NCBI RefSeq assembly: GCF_001514215.1
Contig: NZ_KQ948860.1
Location: forward strand, 212,590-276,589
Reading direction: 5' to 3'
DNA from: Streptomyces bungoensis
Lineage (GTDB): Bacteria; Actinomycetota; Actinomycetes; Streptomycetales; Streptomycetaceae
Length of the DNA stretch: 64,000 nt
Within the stretch, counting starts at the first letter, position 1, and the number at the start of each line of letters is the position of its first letter. The notes beneath the pieces are model-generated. The model worked only from the letters and a program-made list of their open reading frames with translations. It was not told the DNA's origin and did no database searches. The translations under genes and the position numbers were made by a program. This document shows, piece by piece, positions 51,725 to 60,484 of the stretch.

Positions 51725-51822
51725 GGTGGTCCCCTCCGGGTTCGCCTCCGATTCGCGCACGGTACGGCCCGGCACGCCCGTCGCCGGAGGGCCCCAGGGC
51801 CCAACCCCGGACCCAATCCATC

Positions 51823-52599
51823 TCAGGCCACCCCCAGCCACTTGGCCGTCGCCTGGGACCTGCTGGTGCTGTGGAGCTTGGCGAAGATGCGGTTGATGTG
51901 GTTCTTGACGGTCTTCTCGCTGATGAAGCAGGCGGCGGCGATCTGCTGGTTCGTCATGCCGGACGCGATGAGGTCCATGATCTCCGCCTCCCTGGTGCTG
52001 AGTTGGAACCGCGACCGGAACGACTGTCCCACATCTGATTGCAGTTGCGAAAGGTTTTGGGATGAAAATTCGCCCCCAGTAGGAGGATTTTCGGGCTCCC
52101 CCTGTGCAGGTGCATCCGGACGCAGGTAGCTCAGTAACGCCCGCGTCGCCCCCGGGGTGACGTGCGGCCGCCCCTCGCTGACGTCGTGTACGGCCCTCAC
52201 CAACTGCTCGGTGGTGAACTCGCCGTGCACCAGATAGCCCCCTGCCCCCAGCCGCAGCGCCTCCCGCACCGTCTCCGTCTCGTGGCTGTACGTCAGCATC
52301 ATGACGGGGGCGAGCCGCAGCAGGTGCGGCAATGCCGAGATTCCGTCGACGCCGGGCATGCGGACGTCGAGGAGGACGACGTCGGGGCGGTGGCGCAGTG
52401 CGGCCTCGTAGGCCTCGCGGCCGTCCGCCGCCTCCGCGACGACGGTCGTGTCCTCGCGGTCGGAGAGCAGGGCGGTGAGGCCCGCGCGGACCACGGGGTT
52501 GTCGTCGGCCACCACGAGGCGGAGGGGGGCCTTGGCGGCCGGTGGCGGGAAGGACCGGGGGCCGGTGCCGGGGCCTGCCGCGGAGTGGGGATGCTGCAT
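51823..52599 (-). CDS. NarL-type response regulator with TTA codon (Tad locus)
   Basis: 258 residues from ATG 52599 with strong GAGGAGG. Receiver domain with LRLVVADDNPVVRAGLTALL and phospho-acceptor Asp78 (VVLLDVRMPGVDG). A Gln/Ser linker of about 50 residues follows, then the LuxR helix-turn-helix (LSTREAEIMDLIASGMTNQQ, CFISEKTVKNHINRIFAKLH). Leu155 is coded by TTA (52135-52137 on the other strand), so it probably needs the bldA tRNA. Paired with the histidine kinase just upstream, it may control pilus genes in development. Confidence 0.93.
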   Translation of the reverse strand: MQHPHSAAGPGTGPRSFPPPAAKAPLRLVVADDNPVVRAGLTALLSDREDTTVVAEAADGREAYEAALRHRPDVVLLDVRMPGVDGISALPHLLRLAPVMMLTYSHETETVREALRLGAGGYLVHGEFTTEQLVRAVHDVSEGRPHVTPGATRALLSYLRPDAPAQGEPENPPTGGEFSSQNLSQLQSDVGQSFRSRFQLSTREAEIMDLIASGMTNQQIAAACFISEKTVKNHINRIFAKLHSTSRSQATAKWLGVA

Positions 52600-52613
52600 C
52601 GGGGTGCCTCCTC

Positions 52614-54440
52614 TCAGGCTGTCTCGGAGGGCTCGGACGGCTGGGCAGTGCCGAGGGACCGTACGGGCACCTCGACCCTCACCTCGGTCCCCCGTTCGTG
52701 CCCACCGCGGCCGATCCGGATGCGGGCGCCCGCCGAAGACGCCCGCTCGACCATGCCCAGCAGGCCGAAGTGGCCGGACTGGCGGAGGCGTTCGAGGGTG
52801 GTGTCGGGGGGCAGGCCCCGGCCGTCGTCGTGGACGGTGAGGCGGAGCTGGTCGCCGTGGATGCCCACCGTCACCTCCACGTGGGACGGGGACGCGTGCC
52901 GGTGGGCGTTCTCCAGGGCCTCCGAGGTGATGGCCAGGAGGTGGCGGGCCACGGCCGGGGGGACGGGCGGGAGCGGGGTCTCGCCGGTGCGGCGGCAGAC
53001 GGCCCGGAGGCCCGTGTGGGCGGTGAAGGCGCCGACCCTGGCTTCCAGTTCGCTCCAGATGTCCGCCGGCTTCGCCCAGGCGTCCTCGCGGCGCAGGTCC
53101 TCCAGCAGTTCCCGGGACTCCGCCGCCGCCCTGCGGGCCGAGCGGGACACCAGTTCCGCCTGGCGGCGCAGGCGCTCGGGGTCGGGGTCGGCGGACGCGG
53201 CGGTCGTGGCCAGGCCGTCGGCTGCCAGGGCGACGCCGTACAGCGTCTTGGCCACCGAGTCGTGCATCTCGCGGGCCAGCCGGGCCCGTTCCGCGTGCAC
53301 CGCCTCCGTCGCGGCGAGGCGGGCCTGGACCGCGGTGAGGGCCTGGGTCGCCGCGCCGAAGCGGAGCATCAGGTTGCGCAGGGTCGAGCCCATCGCGCCG
53401 GAGATCACGCACAGGCCGGGCAGGAGCAGCGACTCGGCGAGGCCCGCCTGCCGGTCCTGCTTCAGGGTGGCGAGGACGAGGAGCAGGATCAGGCCCTGCA
53501 GGGAGGCGAAGCAGGCCGCGCCGCGCCAGCCGTAGACGAGGCCGGCGAGCAGGGGGGTGCAGACGCTGACGTAGGCGAGGGTGGTGTCGGGGCCCGCCGA
53601 GACCAGCAGCAGCGAGCCGAGGAGGGTGTCGGCGGCCAGCAGGCTGGGGTGGCGCAGGAGGAGGGGGCCGAAGCGTTCCCAGTCGCGGAAGAGGACGTAG
53701 GACACCATGAAGGTGGCGACGACCGCGGCGCCGACGAGACGGACGCCCAGGCCGGGGGACGCGTTGAGCAGGGCGGCGGGTGCCGCCACCACGATCATCG
53801 CGAGCCGGAAGCCGAAGACCTGCCGGCACATCGCCTGCAGCGCGCGCACCTGGATCTTCTCGGCGGGCTGGGCCGCCCGGGACTTCCACAGCCCCCGCGC
53901 TTTCCGGAGGCCCCGGGAGCCCGGGAAACCCCGGACCGTCCAGTGCCCCCGGGACTCCGGCACACTCTGCGCCTCCCGGCCGCTTCGCGCCCCCGACGCG
54001 CTCCCGGACGCCCGCACGCTCTGCGCCCCCGCCGCACTCTGGGACGCCCGCACGCCCTGCGCCCCCGGCACACTCCCGGACTCCCGCATGCTCCAGGGCT
54101 CCCGGACGCTCCCGGGGTCCCGCACGCTCCCCCACTCGGGCCCGGTCCCGAAGTTCTGCCGGCCCCCGGCCCCCGGCACACTCCCGGACGCCCGCACGCC
54201 CTGCGCCCCCGGCACACTCCCGGACTCCCGCATGCTCCCGGGCTCCCGGACGCTCCCGGGGTCCCTCCCCCGGCACACTCCCGGACGCCCGCACGCCCTG
54301 CGCCCCCGGTACACTCCCGGGCTCCCGGGCGCTCTCGGGGTTCCGCGCGCCCCCCGGCTCGGGCGCGCCTCCAAACCCCCGGCCACCGGCCCCCGACGCG
54401 CTCCCCGGCTCCGGCACGCTGCCGAAGCCCCGCAGGCCAC
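52614..54440 (-). CDS. Sensor histidine kinase with repeat-expanded N-terminus (start uncertain, possible frameshift)
   Basis: The conserved part (about 410 residues, from VFGFRLAMIVVAAPAALLNA) has five or six membrane helices, the HisKA_3 box LAREMHDSVAKTLYGVALAA and the ATPase domain (SEALENAHRHASPSHVEV, DDGRGLPPD, GLLGMVERA). The 190 residues before it are imperfect repeats of REPGSV, PGAQGVRASGSVPG type and have no homology I recognise. A start right after the TadC stop (ATG 54519) is in a different frame that encodes the same repeats, then must shift at 54250-54270. The kinase may instead start inside the repeats. It pairs with the downstream response regulator. Confidence 0.75.
   Translation of the reverse strand: MACGASAACRSRGARRGPVAGGLEARPSRGARGTPRAPGSPGVYRGRRACGRPGVCRGRDPGSVREPGSMRESGSVPGAQGVRASGSVPGAGGRQNFGTGPEWGSVRDPGSVREPWSMRESGSVPGAQGVRASQSAAGAQSVRASGSASGARSGREAQSVPESRGHWTVRGFPGSRGLRKARGLWKSRAAQPAEKIQVRALQAMCRQVFGFRLAMIVVAAPAALLNASPGLGVRLVGAAVVATFMVSYVLFRDWERFGPLLLRHPSLLAADTLLGSLLLVSAGPDTTLAYVSVCTPLLAGLVYGWRGAACFASLQGLILLLVLATLKQDRQAGLAESLLLPGLCVISGAMGSTLRNLMLRFGAATQALTAVQARLAATEAVHAERARLAREMHDSVAKTLYGVALAADGLATTAASADPDPERLRRQAELVSRSARRAAAESRELLEDLRREDAWAKPADIWSELEARVGAFTAHTGLRAVCRRTGETPLPPVPPAVARHLLAITSEALENAHRHASPSHVEVTVGIHGDQLRLTVHDDGRGLPPDTTLERLRQSGHFGLLGMVERASSAGARIRIGRGGHERGTEVRVEVPVRSLGTAQPSEPSETA
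54043..54328 (-). repeat. Near-identical 78-bp repeats in the kinase gene
   Basis: 78-bp copies at 54043-54120 and 54187-54264 differ at one base, spaced 144 bp (in phase). A third, shorter copy begins at 54284, 97 bp further, which is out of phase by one base. The DNA is G/C-rich with many CTCCCGG and GCACACTCCC motifs. It encodes the kinase N-terminal repeats. Confidence 0.9.
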
Positions 54441-54526
54441 CGGCCTCCCTCGCGCTCCCGAACCCGCGCAACCCCCGCAGGCCCCGGACCCCCCGCCCCG
54501 CAGCCCCCAGCGCCGTCATCCGCCGC

Positions 54527-55414
54527 TCACTTCCCCGTGAGCGAGCCGAAGTCCACGCCCGAGCCCAGGATCAGGCCGGCGCCCAGCAGGAGCATGGTCG
54601 CCGGGACCATGAACGTGGTGATCATCAAGGTGGCCTTGGGGACCGCGCGGGCGGCCTTGCGGCGGGCGTTCTGGGCGTCCGTGCGGCGCATGTCCTTGGC
54701 CAGCGAGACGAGCGTGTCGACGATGGGGGCGCCCAGTTCCTCGCCCTGCTGCAGTGCCGTCACGAACATCGCCACCTGTTCGGAGTCGTTCCGGCGCCGG
54801 AGTTCCGCGAAGGCCTGGCGGCGGCTCATGCCGAGGTCCATCTGGCGCAGGGTGATGCGCAGTTCGTCGGCCCAGGGGCCCTCGTAGCGGGAGGCGACCC
54901 GGTCCAGGGCCTGGCGGAAGCCGAGGCCCGCGCTGACCACCACCGCCAGAACGTCCAGGAAGTCCGGCAGGGTCCGCTCGATCACGTCCTTGCGGACGCG
55001 GATCGCCGACCAGATGCCGACCTCCGTCCAGAACGCCCCGAACAGCAGCAGGAGCAGGGCGACGAACCACTGCCCACGCAGCAGGAAGACCAGGAAGCCC
55101 ACGGCGCCCAGGGCGCCGTAGACCGCGCGGCGGGCGGCGTAGCGGTCGATGGTCAGGCCGCCGGGGTTGCCCGCGAGGTCGATCTTGCGGCGGTACCTGG
55201 CGACCATGCGCGGCCCCATCAGGCGCAGGACGGCGGGGGCGTAGCGCATGCCCATGCGGTCGATGACGGAGTCCACCGCGCCGGTGCGGGTGGCGCCGAC
55301 CTCGAGGGCCAGGGCCAGGTCGGCGGGGAGCTTGGCGTCCGCGCGGTACATCCGGATGCCGGCGAAGGCGCCCCAGACGGCGAGGCCGCCGAGCAGGGCG
55401 AGCAGGAGTCCCAT
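54527..55414 (-). CDS. tadC: Tad pilus inner-membrane protein TadC
   Basis: 295 residues. A type II secretion F domain lies between helices: RTLPDFLDVLAVVVSAGLGF, RQALDRVASRYEGPWADELR, DLGMSRRQAFAELRRRND, QQGEELGAPIVDTLVSLAKD. Two helices precede it (GALGAVGFLVFLLRGQWFVA) and a final pair follows. This fits TadC, the partner of TadB in the assembly platform. ATG 55414. It begins 13 bases after TadB. Confidence 0.93.
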   Translation of the reverse strand: MGLLLALLGGLAVWGAFAGIRMYRADAKLPADLALALEVGATRTGAVDSVIDRMGMRYAPAVLRLMGPRMVARYRRKIDLAGNPGGLTIDRYAARRAVYGALGAVGFLVFLLRGQWFVALLLLLFGAFWTEVGIWSAIRVRKDVIERTLPDFLDVLAVVVSAGLGFRQALDRVASRYEGPWADELRITLRQMDLGMSRRQAFAELRRRNDSEQVAMFVTALQQGEELGAPIVDTLVSLAKDMRRTDAQNARRKAARAVPKATLMITTFMVPATMLLLGAGLILGSGVDFGSLTGK

Positions 55415-55427
55415 CAGGCCGGCCCCC

Positions 55428-56372
55428 TCACACGTCGATCCGGCTCATGCGGCGGATGAGGACGAAGCCGACCGCGTACATCGCGAACGCGACCAGCACG
55501 CAGGCCTGGCCGACCGGTGAGCCGGTCATGCGGTCCAGGGCGCCGTCCTTCACCCCGTTCATCAGGAACAGGGCGCCGATGCCGAGCACGGGGACGGCGT
55601 AGGAGGTCATCGTCACCTGGGAGAGCTGGGTGCGGATCTCGCGCCGGGTCTCCTTGCGTTCCTCCAGCGTCTCGGTCAGGTTCCGCAGCGCCGAGACCAC
55701 CTGGCCGCCCGCCCGGTTGGACAGGACCAGGGTCGTGACGAGGACGACCAGTTCCCGGGACGGGAGCCGGTCGGCGAGCTCCTGCAGCGCGTCGTCCAGG
55801 GAGTGCCCGATCGCCAACTGGTCGGAGACCTTCGACAGTTCCTCTCCGGCCGGGGCTTCCAGCTCCTCCGCGGCCATGCCGATCGCGGTGCGCAGGGCGA
55901 GGCCGGCCTGGGTGGCGTTGGCGAGGATGCGGGCCAGTTCGGGGAGCTGGTTGATGAAGCGCTCGATGCGTTTCTGCCGCTGCCAGTTGAGGAACTGCAG
56001 CGCGGCCCAGACGCCCAGCAGGCCGGCGAGAGGGCCGAAGAAGGGGGCCAGGGTGGCCTGGCCGATCAGCCAGAGCGCGGCCACCGCGGCGAGCATGTAG
56101 GCGAAGAACTCGCCCGGGGTGACGTCCAGGCCGGTCGCCGCCAGCCTCAGTTCCAGCCGGCGGCCCAGTGCGGTACGGCGCAGCCGGCGGTCCAGGGTGC
56201 GGAAGCGGCGCCGGCGGCCCGTGAGCGGCTCCTGGCCGGTCTGGGACAGCCGGTCGACGAGGGCGGCGCGCTGGGCCCGGCCGGCGGCGTAGGCGCGCAC
56301 ACCGGCGACGGCCAGGACGCAGGTCAGCAGGGTGACGCCGGTGGTCAGCCGGACGAGGGTGTGGAGTTCCAT
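55428..56372 (-). CDS. tadB: Tad pilus inner-membrane protein TadB
   Basis: 314 residues. N-terminal helix, a cytoplasmic basic stretch, then helices and a type II secretion F domain (FINQLPELARILANATQAGL, ALRTAIGMAAEELEAPAGEE, NRAGGQVVSALRNLTETLEE). The C-terminal helices end in RRMSRIDV. Same fold as TadC with which it forms the membrane platform. ATG 56372 lies eight bases after the ATPase stop. Confidence 0.93.
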   Translation of the reverse strand: MELHTLVRLTTGVTLLTCVLAVAGVRAYAAGRAQRAALVDRLSQTGQEPLTGRRRRFRTLDRRLRRTALGRRLELRLAATGLDVTPGEFFAYMLAAVAALWLIGQATLAPFFGPLAGLLGVWAALQFLNWQRQKRIERFINQLPELARILANATQAGLALRTAIGMAAEELEAPAGEELSKVSDQLAIGHSLDDALQELADRLPSRELVVLVTTLVLSNRAGGQVVSALRNLTETLEERKETRREIRTQLSQVTMTSYAVPVLGIGALFLMNGVKDGALDRMTGSPVGQACVLVAFAMYAVGFVLIRRMSRIDV

Positions 56373-56380
56373 GGGGCGGC

Positions 56381-57718
56381 CTACCTGGCTTCTCGGGTGG
56401 CGAGCTGGTCCGCGGACCGGGCGACGCCGAACGCCTGCGGGATGGGCTGGCCCGCCATGTAGAGGCGGTCGGCGGTGCGGCGCGGGAGGGGGTGGTACTC
56501 GAAGGTGCCGTGGACCCGGCCGTCGGACGTCAGGGGCCGGGCGTGGAAGCGGGCGGCGGTCGCCAGCCGGTACGGTTCACCGCCGTGGCTGTCCAGCAGC
56601 GCGATCTCGGTGATGCGCCGGGCGCCGTCGGCGAACCGGGTGAGCTGGACGAGGACGTCGACGGCACTGTTGATCTGGTCGTGCAGCGCGACGAAGGGCA
56701 CCTCCACGTCGGACATGGAGGCGAGGGTCTGCAGCCGGGTCAGGGCGTCCTCCGCGCTGTTGGCGTGCACGGTGGCGAGGGAGCCGTCGTGGCCGGTCGA
56801 CATGGCCTGGAGCATGTCGAGGGACTCGCCGCCGCGGACCTCGCCGACCACGATCCGGTCGGGGCGCATGCGCAGCGAGTTGCGGACCAGGTCGCGGATG
56901 GTGACCTGGCCCTTGCCCTCGACGTTCGGCGGGCGCGACTCCAGCCGGACCACGTGGGTCTGCTGGAGCTGGAGTTCGGCCGAGTCCTCGATGGTGATGA
57001 TGCGCTCGTGGGCCGGGATGAGTCCGGAGAGGGCGTTGAGCAGGGTCGTCTTCCCGGTGCCGGTGGCCCCGGAGACGATGATGTTGAACTTCGCCTGCAC
57101 CAGGCCGGCCAGCAGGAACACCATGGGTTCGTCGAGGGAGCCGAAGCCGATCAGCTCGTGCAGGGTGAAGGAGCGCGGGAAGCGGCGGATGGTGAGGATG
57201 GGCCCGGTCAGGGACAGCGGCGGGATGATGACGTTGACGCGCTCCCCGGACGGGAGGCGGGCGTCCACCATGGGGTTGGACTCGTCCACCCGGCGGTTCA
57301 CCGTCGAGACGATGCGCTCGATGGTCTGCATCAGCTGGTCGGCGGAGGCGAAGCGGAGGGGCAGCTGCTCGACGCGGCCGCCGCGCTCGACGAAGATCGC
57401 GTCGGGTCCGTTGACCATGATCTCGGTGACGGAGGCGTCCTCCAGGAGCGGCTCCAGGATGCCGAGGCCCAGGGCTTCGTCCACCACCCGGCGGATCAGC
57501 TGGGAGCGTTCCACCGTCGACAGGACCGGGCCCTCGCGGCTGATGATGTGGCCGAGGACGCGCTCCAGCCTGGCCCGGCGCTCGGCGGCGGCGAGCGAGC
57601 TCATCTCCGCGAGGTCGATCTCCTCCAGCAGCTTGGCCCGGTAGGAGGCGACCAGGTGCCCGTCCTCGCCGCGGCTGCCGTGCTCCTCGGGAGTGCTGAT
57701 GCGTGCCCGCAGACTCAT
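56381..57718 (-). CDS. tadA: Tad pilus secretion ATPase TadA (CpaF)
   Basis: 445 residues. Walker A SGATGTGKTTLLNALSGLIP, Asp box IITIEDSAELQLQQTHVVRL, Walker B DRIVVGEVRGGESLDMLQAM and His box STGHDGSLATVHANSAEDAL, in the type II/IV ATPase order. An N-terminal domain includes SVTEIMVNGPDAIFVERGG. It powers pilus extension from the cytoplasm as a hexamer. ATG 57718 after GGAG. A conserved core gene of the locus. Confidence 0.96.
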   Translation of the reverse strand: MSLRARISTPEEHGSRGEDGHLVASYRAKLLEEIDLAEMSSLAAAERRARLERVLGHIISREGPVLSTVERSQLIRRVVDEALGLGILEPLLEDASVTEIMVNGPDAIFVERGGRVEQLPLRFASADQLMQTIERIVSTVNRRVDESNPMVDARLPSGERVNVIIPPLSLTGPILTIRRFPRSFTLHELIGFGSLDEPMVFLLAGLVQAKFNIIVSGATGTGKTTLLNALSGLIPAHERIITIEDSAELQLQQTHVVRLESRPPNVEGKGQVTIRDLVRNSLRMRPDRIVVGEVRGGESLDMLQAMSTGHDGSLATVHANSAEDALTRLQTLASMSDVEVPFVALHDQINSAVDVLVQLTRFADGARRITEIALLDSHGGEPYRLATAARFHARPLTSDGRVHGTFEYHPLPRRTADRLYMAGQPIPQAFGVARSADQLATREAR

Positions 57719-57737
57719 GGGGTTCGCGTCTCCTCGG

Positions 57738-58079
57738 TCAGTGGTCGAGCGGCATGGTGGCGGACTTGGTGGCGTAGCCGAGATCCCAGACGATCCTGGG
57801 AATGTGCACCTTCGCGGTGACGGTGACGGTGTCGCCCCCGTCGCCGGACGAGCAGCTCACCGAGATGCCGCCGCTCACCGCCTCCGCGCAGGCCTGCTGG
57901 GCGTCCTGCCGCAGGGAGGCCGCCCGCGCCCCCGCCCGGGCCGCCGTGCCGGCCTGCTCGGCGGCGTAGGCGACGGCGCCGATCTGGAACCCGGCCAGGC
58001 CGACGATCAGCAGGATCGGGACGAAGCCCAGGTACTCGATGGCGACCTGACCCCGCTCTCGTCCGCGGCGGTATGGCAT
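57738..58079 (-). CDS. TadE-type pseudopilin 1
   Basis: 113 residues. ERGQVAIEYLGFVPILLIVG holds the Gly-Gln-x-x-x-Glu-Tyr-type processing motif and hydrophobic helix of TadE/TadF. AAARAGARAASL-like helix follows, then an outer domain with a Cys pair (QQACAEAVSGGISVSCSS). A minor pilin processed by the prepilin peptidase. It begins one base before the end gap to the next gene upstream. Confidence 0.87.
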   Translation of the reverse strand: MPYRRGRERGQVAIEYLGFVPILLIVGLAGFQIGAVAYAAEQAGTAARAGARAASLRQDAQQACAEAVSGGISVSCSSGDGGDTVTVTAKVHIPRIVWDLGYATKSATMPLDH

Positions 58080-58080
58080 G

Positions 58081-58464
58081 TCAGCGCTTCACCTCCTCGA
58101 CGGCGCCGGCGTGGCCGTGCACGGTGACGGGGAAGTCGATCGAGCCGGGGAACAGGACGGGGACCTTCAGGGCCACGTCCGCGGTCACGTAGCCGGTCCC
58201 GTCGCACCGCTCCACCCGGGCACCCCCTCGCCACGCCCCCGACAGGTGGCCCAGCGCCGCCTGTTCGCACACGCCGAAGCGCTCCCCCCGCGGTGCCGCC
58301 GTTCCGGCGCGCACGCCCTCGTCCGCAGCATTACCCGCGAGCGTGAAGGCGTATCCCACGAGCACGCACTGCCACATCAGCACCAGCGTCAGGACGATCA
58401 GCGGAGCCATCCCGAGGAACTCGATGCTGACCTGCCCCCGGTCCCCTCCCGTCGGTCTCCTCAC
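58081..58464 (-). CDS. TadE-type pseudopilin 2
   Basis: 127 residues from GTG 58464. DRGQVSIEFLGMAPLIVLTL is the TadE processing and helix motif. The outer domain has Cys pair in GVCEQAALG and VERCDGTG. It is next to the other pseudopilin with one base between, so the two are co-expressed minor subunits. Confidence 0.87.
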   Translation of the reverse strand: MRRPTGGDRGQVSIEFLGMAPLIVLTLVLMWQCVLVGYAFTLAGNAADEGVRAGTAAPRGERFGVCEQAALGHLSGAWRGGARVERCDGTGYVTADVALKVPVLFPGSIDFPVTVHGHAGAVEEVKR

Positions 58465-58467
58465 CGC

Positions 58468-59703
58468 TCACTCCTTCCGCCGCCGGAACCCGACCGCGCC
58501 GCGGCCCCCGCCCCGGTGCGCGCCTTCCGGGGCCTTGGCCAGCCCCAGTTCGCCGGCCAGCGTCCACAGGGCCTGCTTCACGGTGCTCCTGCTGTCCAGT
58601 TCGTGCAGCCGTCCCGCGTCGACGACCGCCTGCAGTTCCCGGAAGTTGGCGGGGACGGCCGTGCGGGCGAGGGCCGTGCCGGTGATGCGCTGCACCAGCG
58701 CGGGCTGGATCTCCGTACTGCGCGAGTGCCGGTTGACGACCACGGTCGTCTCCTCGGCCTTGCGGATCTGCAGCCGGTCCCACATCCGCACGGTCCGTTT
58801 GGCGGCGCGTACGGCGACCACATCGGGGGTGGTCACCAGCAGGGCGGTGTCGGCCGTCTCCACCGCCGCCGCGCCGGCTCCGCCGAGTTGGGCGCCGCAG
58901 TCCACGACGACGACCTCGTAGCGGGAGCGCAGGGCGCCGATGATCTGCCGCGCGGTGCGGTCGGTGACCTCCTCGCCGCGCTCGCCCTCGGCGGGGGCGA
59001 GGAGCAGGGCGAGCCCGGTGTCGTGGCGGAAGACGGCGTCGGCGAGGACGCGCGGGGAGATGTCGGTGATGGCGGCGAGGTCGACGACCGAGCGGCGGAA
59101 CTGGACGTCCAGGTAGGAGGCGACGTCGCCGGTCTGCAGGTCGAGGTCGACGAGGGCGGTGGGGCGGCCGGAGGCCTGGGCGGCGAGGGCGAGCTGGATG
59201 GCCGTGAGGGTGGCGCCGACGCCTCCCTTGGCGCCGCTGACCGTGACGACGGTGCCGCCGGCGCCGCCGAGGACGTCCGCGCCGCCGTGCCCGAGGTGGC
59301 GGCGCACCCCGGTGGACCACTGGGCGACGGCCTGGACGCGGCTGGCGACTTCCTCGTACGACAGCGGGAGCGCGACCAGGCCGCGGGCGCCGGAGTCCAT
59401 GGCGGCGGCGAACAGGCCCGGGCTCGCGTCGGTGGTGACGAGGATGACGCCGACGGCCGGGAAGCGCAGGGCGACCTCGCGGATCAGCTCCAGGGCGGGG
59501 ACGGGGCCGATGCGCTCGTGGACGACGACGACCTCGGGCAGTTCGTCCACGGACTCGGCGGTGAGGCGGGCGAGGGTGTCGACCAGCTGGGTGGAGTCGG
59601 TGACCGGTGGCTGGGGTTCGGCGTCGGGGAGCTGGCTGAGCAGGGTGACGAGGGAGCGGACGGCGTCCGGGTCCGCGCCGGCCGGGAGGATCCTGGTGGG
59701 CAT
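58468..59703 (-). CDS. CpaE-like ATPase of the Tad locus
   Basis: 411 residues. A receiver-like N-terminal domain (ILVTTDASPGLFAAAMDSGA, RGLVALPLSYEEV) precedes a MinD/ParA-type ATPase: VVTVSGAKGGVGATLTAIQL, LVDLDLQTGDVASYLDVQ and VVVDCGAQLGG. In the deviant Walker A the second lysine of KGGVGKT is alanine (KGGVGAT), so ATP hydrolysis may be altered. It localises the Tad machine in other bacteria. ATG 59703 after GAGAGG. Confidence 0.92.
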   Translation of the reverse strand: MPTRILPAGADPDAVRSLVTLLSQLPDAEPQPPVTDSTQLVDTLARLTAESVDELPEVVVVHERIGPVPALELIREVALRFPAVGVILVTTDASPGLFAAAMDSGARGLVALPLSYEEVASRVQAVAQWSTGVRRHLGHGGADVLGGAGGTVVTVSGAKGGVGATLTAIQLALAAQASGRPTALVDLDLQTGDVASYLDVQFRRSVVDLAAITDISPRVLADAVFRHDTGLALLLAPAEGERGEEVTDRTARQIIGALRSRYEVVVVDCGAQLGGAGAAAVETADTALLVTTPDVVAVRAAKRTVRMWDRLQIRKAEETTVVVNRHSRSTEIQPALVQRITGTALARTAVPANFRELQAVVDAGRLHELDSRSTVKQALWTLAGELGLAKAPEGAHRGGGRGAVGFRRRKE

Positions 59704-59715
59704 GCGGGCCGCCTC

Positions 59716-60423
59716 TCACTTGTCCGTCGCGAGTTCGTAGGTGCGGTCCTTGTCCGGGACGCTGGTCTGGCTGCCCGGGGCGACCAGTGCGAGCCGGACC
59801 CGCTGGGCGAAGGACTCGGCGTAGGTGACGCGCTGGGCGTCGAGGGTGGACAGCGCGAAGGTGATCGGGACGGCCTCGGTGGGCTGCTGCTGGTTCTTGG
59901 CGGCGTCGGGGTCGAGGGCGGTGATGTGGCCGACGTCGAGGACGCGGGCGTTGGTGACGATGATCTTCGACTGGTCCGGGTCGCCGTCCTTCTTCCCCTG
60001 GAAGGTGGCGTAGACGTTGACGCGCGCACCCGGGGTGATCTTGCCGGCGACGCCGGTCGCCGCGTCGATCATGATGGCGACCTCCTGCTGGCCCGGCTGC
60101 AGCGCGGGCTGGTCGACGATCATGTCGGTCTGGAGCAGGGAGCCGGCCCGCAGCGTGGTCACGGCGATCTTGCCCTGGACCTGCCGCAGGTCGGTGACGG
60201 CGTTCGCGGACAGCCACCGCCTGGGCATGCTGATCTTCTCGAACTGGCCCGCGTCCAGGGCCGTGTACGGCTTCACGTCGGTGCGGACCCGGTAGGCGCC
60301 GACCTCGGGGCCGACCTTGGACTTCGCGTCGTGGACGACGGAGAGCACGCCGGCGAACGCGCCGAGAGCGCACAGGACCGACAGGATCAGCAGTATCACG
60401 CCGCGGCGCTGACGGGAGTTCAT
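59716..60423 (-). CDS. cpaB: Flp pilus assembly protein CpaB (RcpC)
   Basis: 235 residues. N-terminal helix (GVILLILSVLCALGAFAGVL), then SAF-domain region with VKPYTALDAGQFEKISMPRR, RAGSLLQTDMIVDQP and EVAIMIDAATGVAGKITPGA. Family members connect the pilus machinery with the cell envelope. ATG 60423, a GAGG site about 11 bases upstream. Confidence 0.92.
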   Translation of the reverse strand: MNSRQRRGVILLILSVLCALGAFAGVLSVVHDAKSKVGPEVGAYRVRTDVKPYTALDAGQFEKISMPRRWLSANAVTDLRQVQGKIAVTTLRAGSLLQTDMIVDQPALQPGQQEVAIMIDAATGVAGKITPGARVNVYATFQGKKDGDPDQSKIIVTNARVLDVGHITALDPDAAKNQQQPTEAVPITFALSTLDAQRVTYAESFAQRVRLALVAPGSQTSVPDKDRTYELATDK

Positions 60424-60484
60424 GAACCGTGCAACCTCATTGGGGGAATCGGTCGAGCGGGATGTGGGTCGTGGGTGGTGCGGG

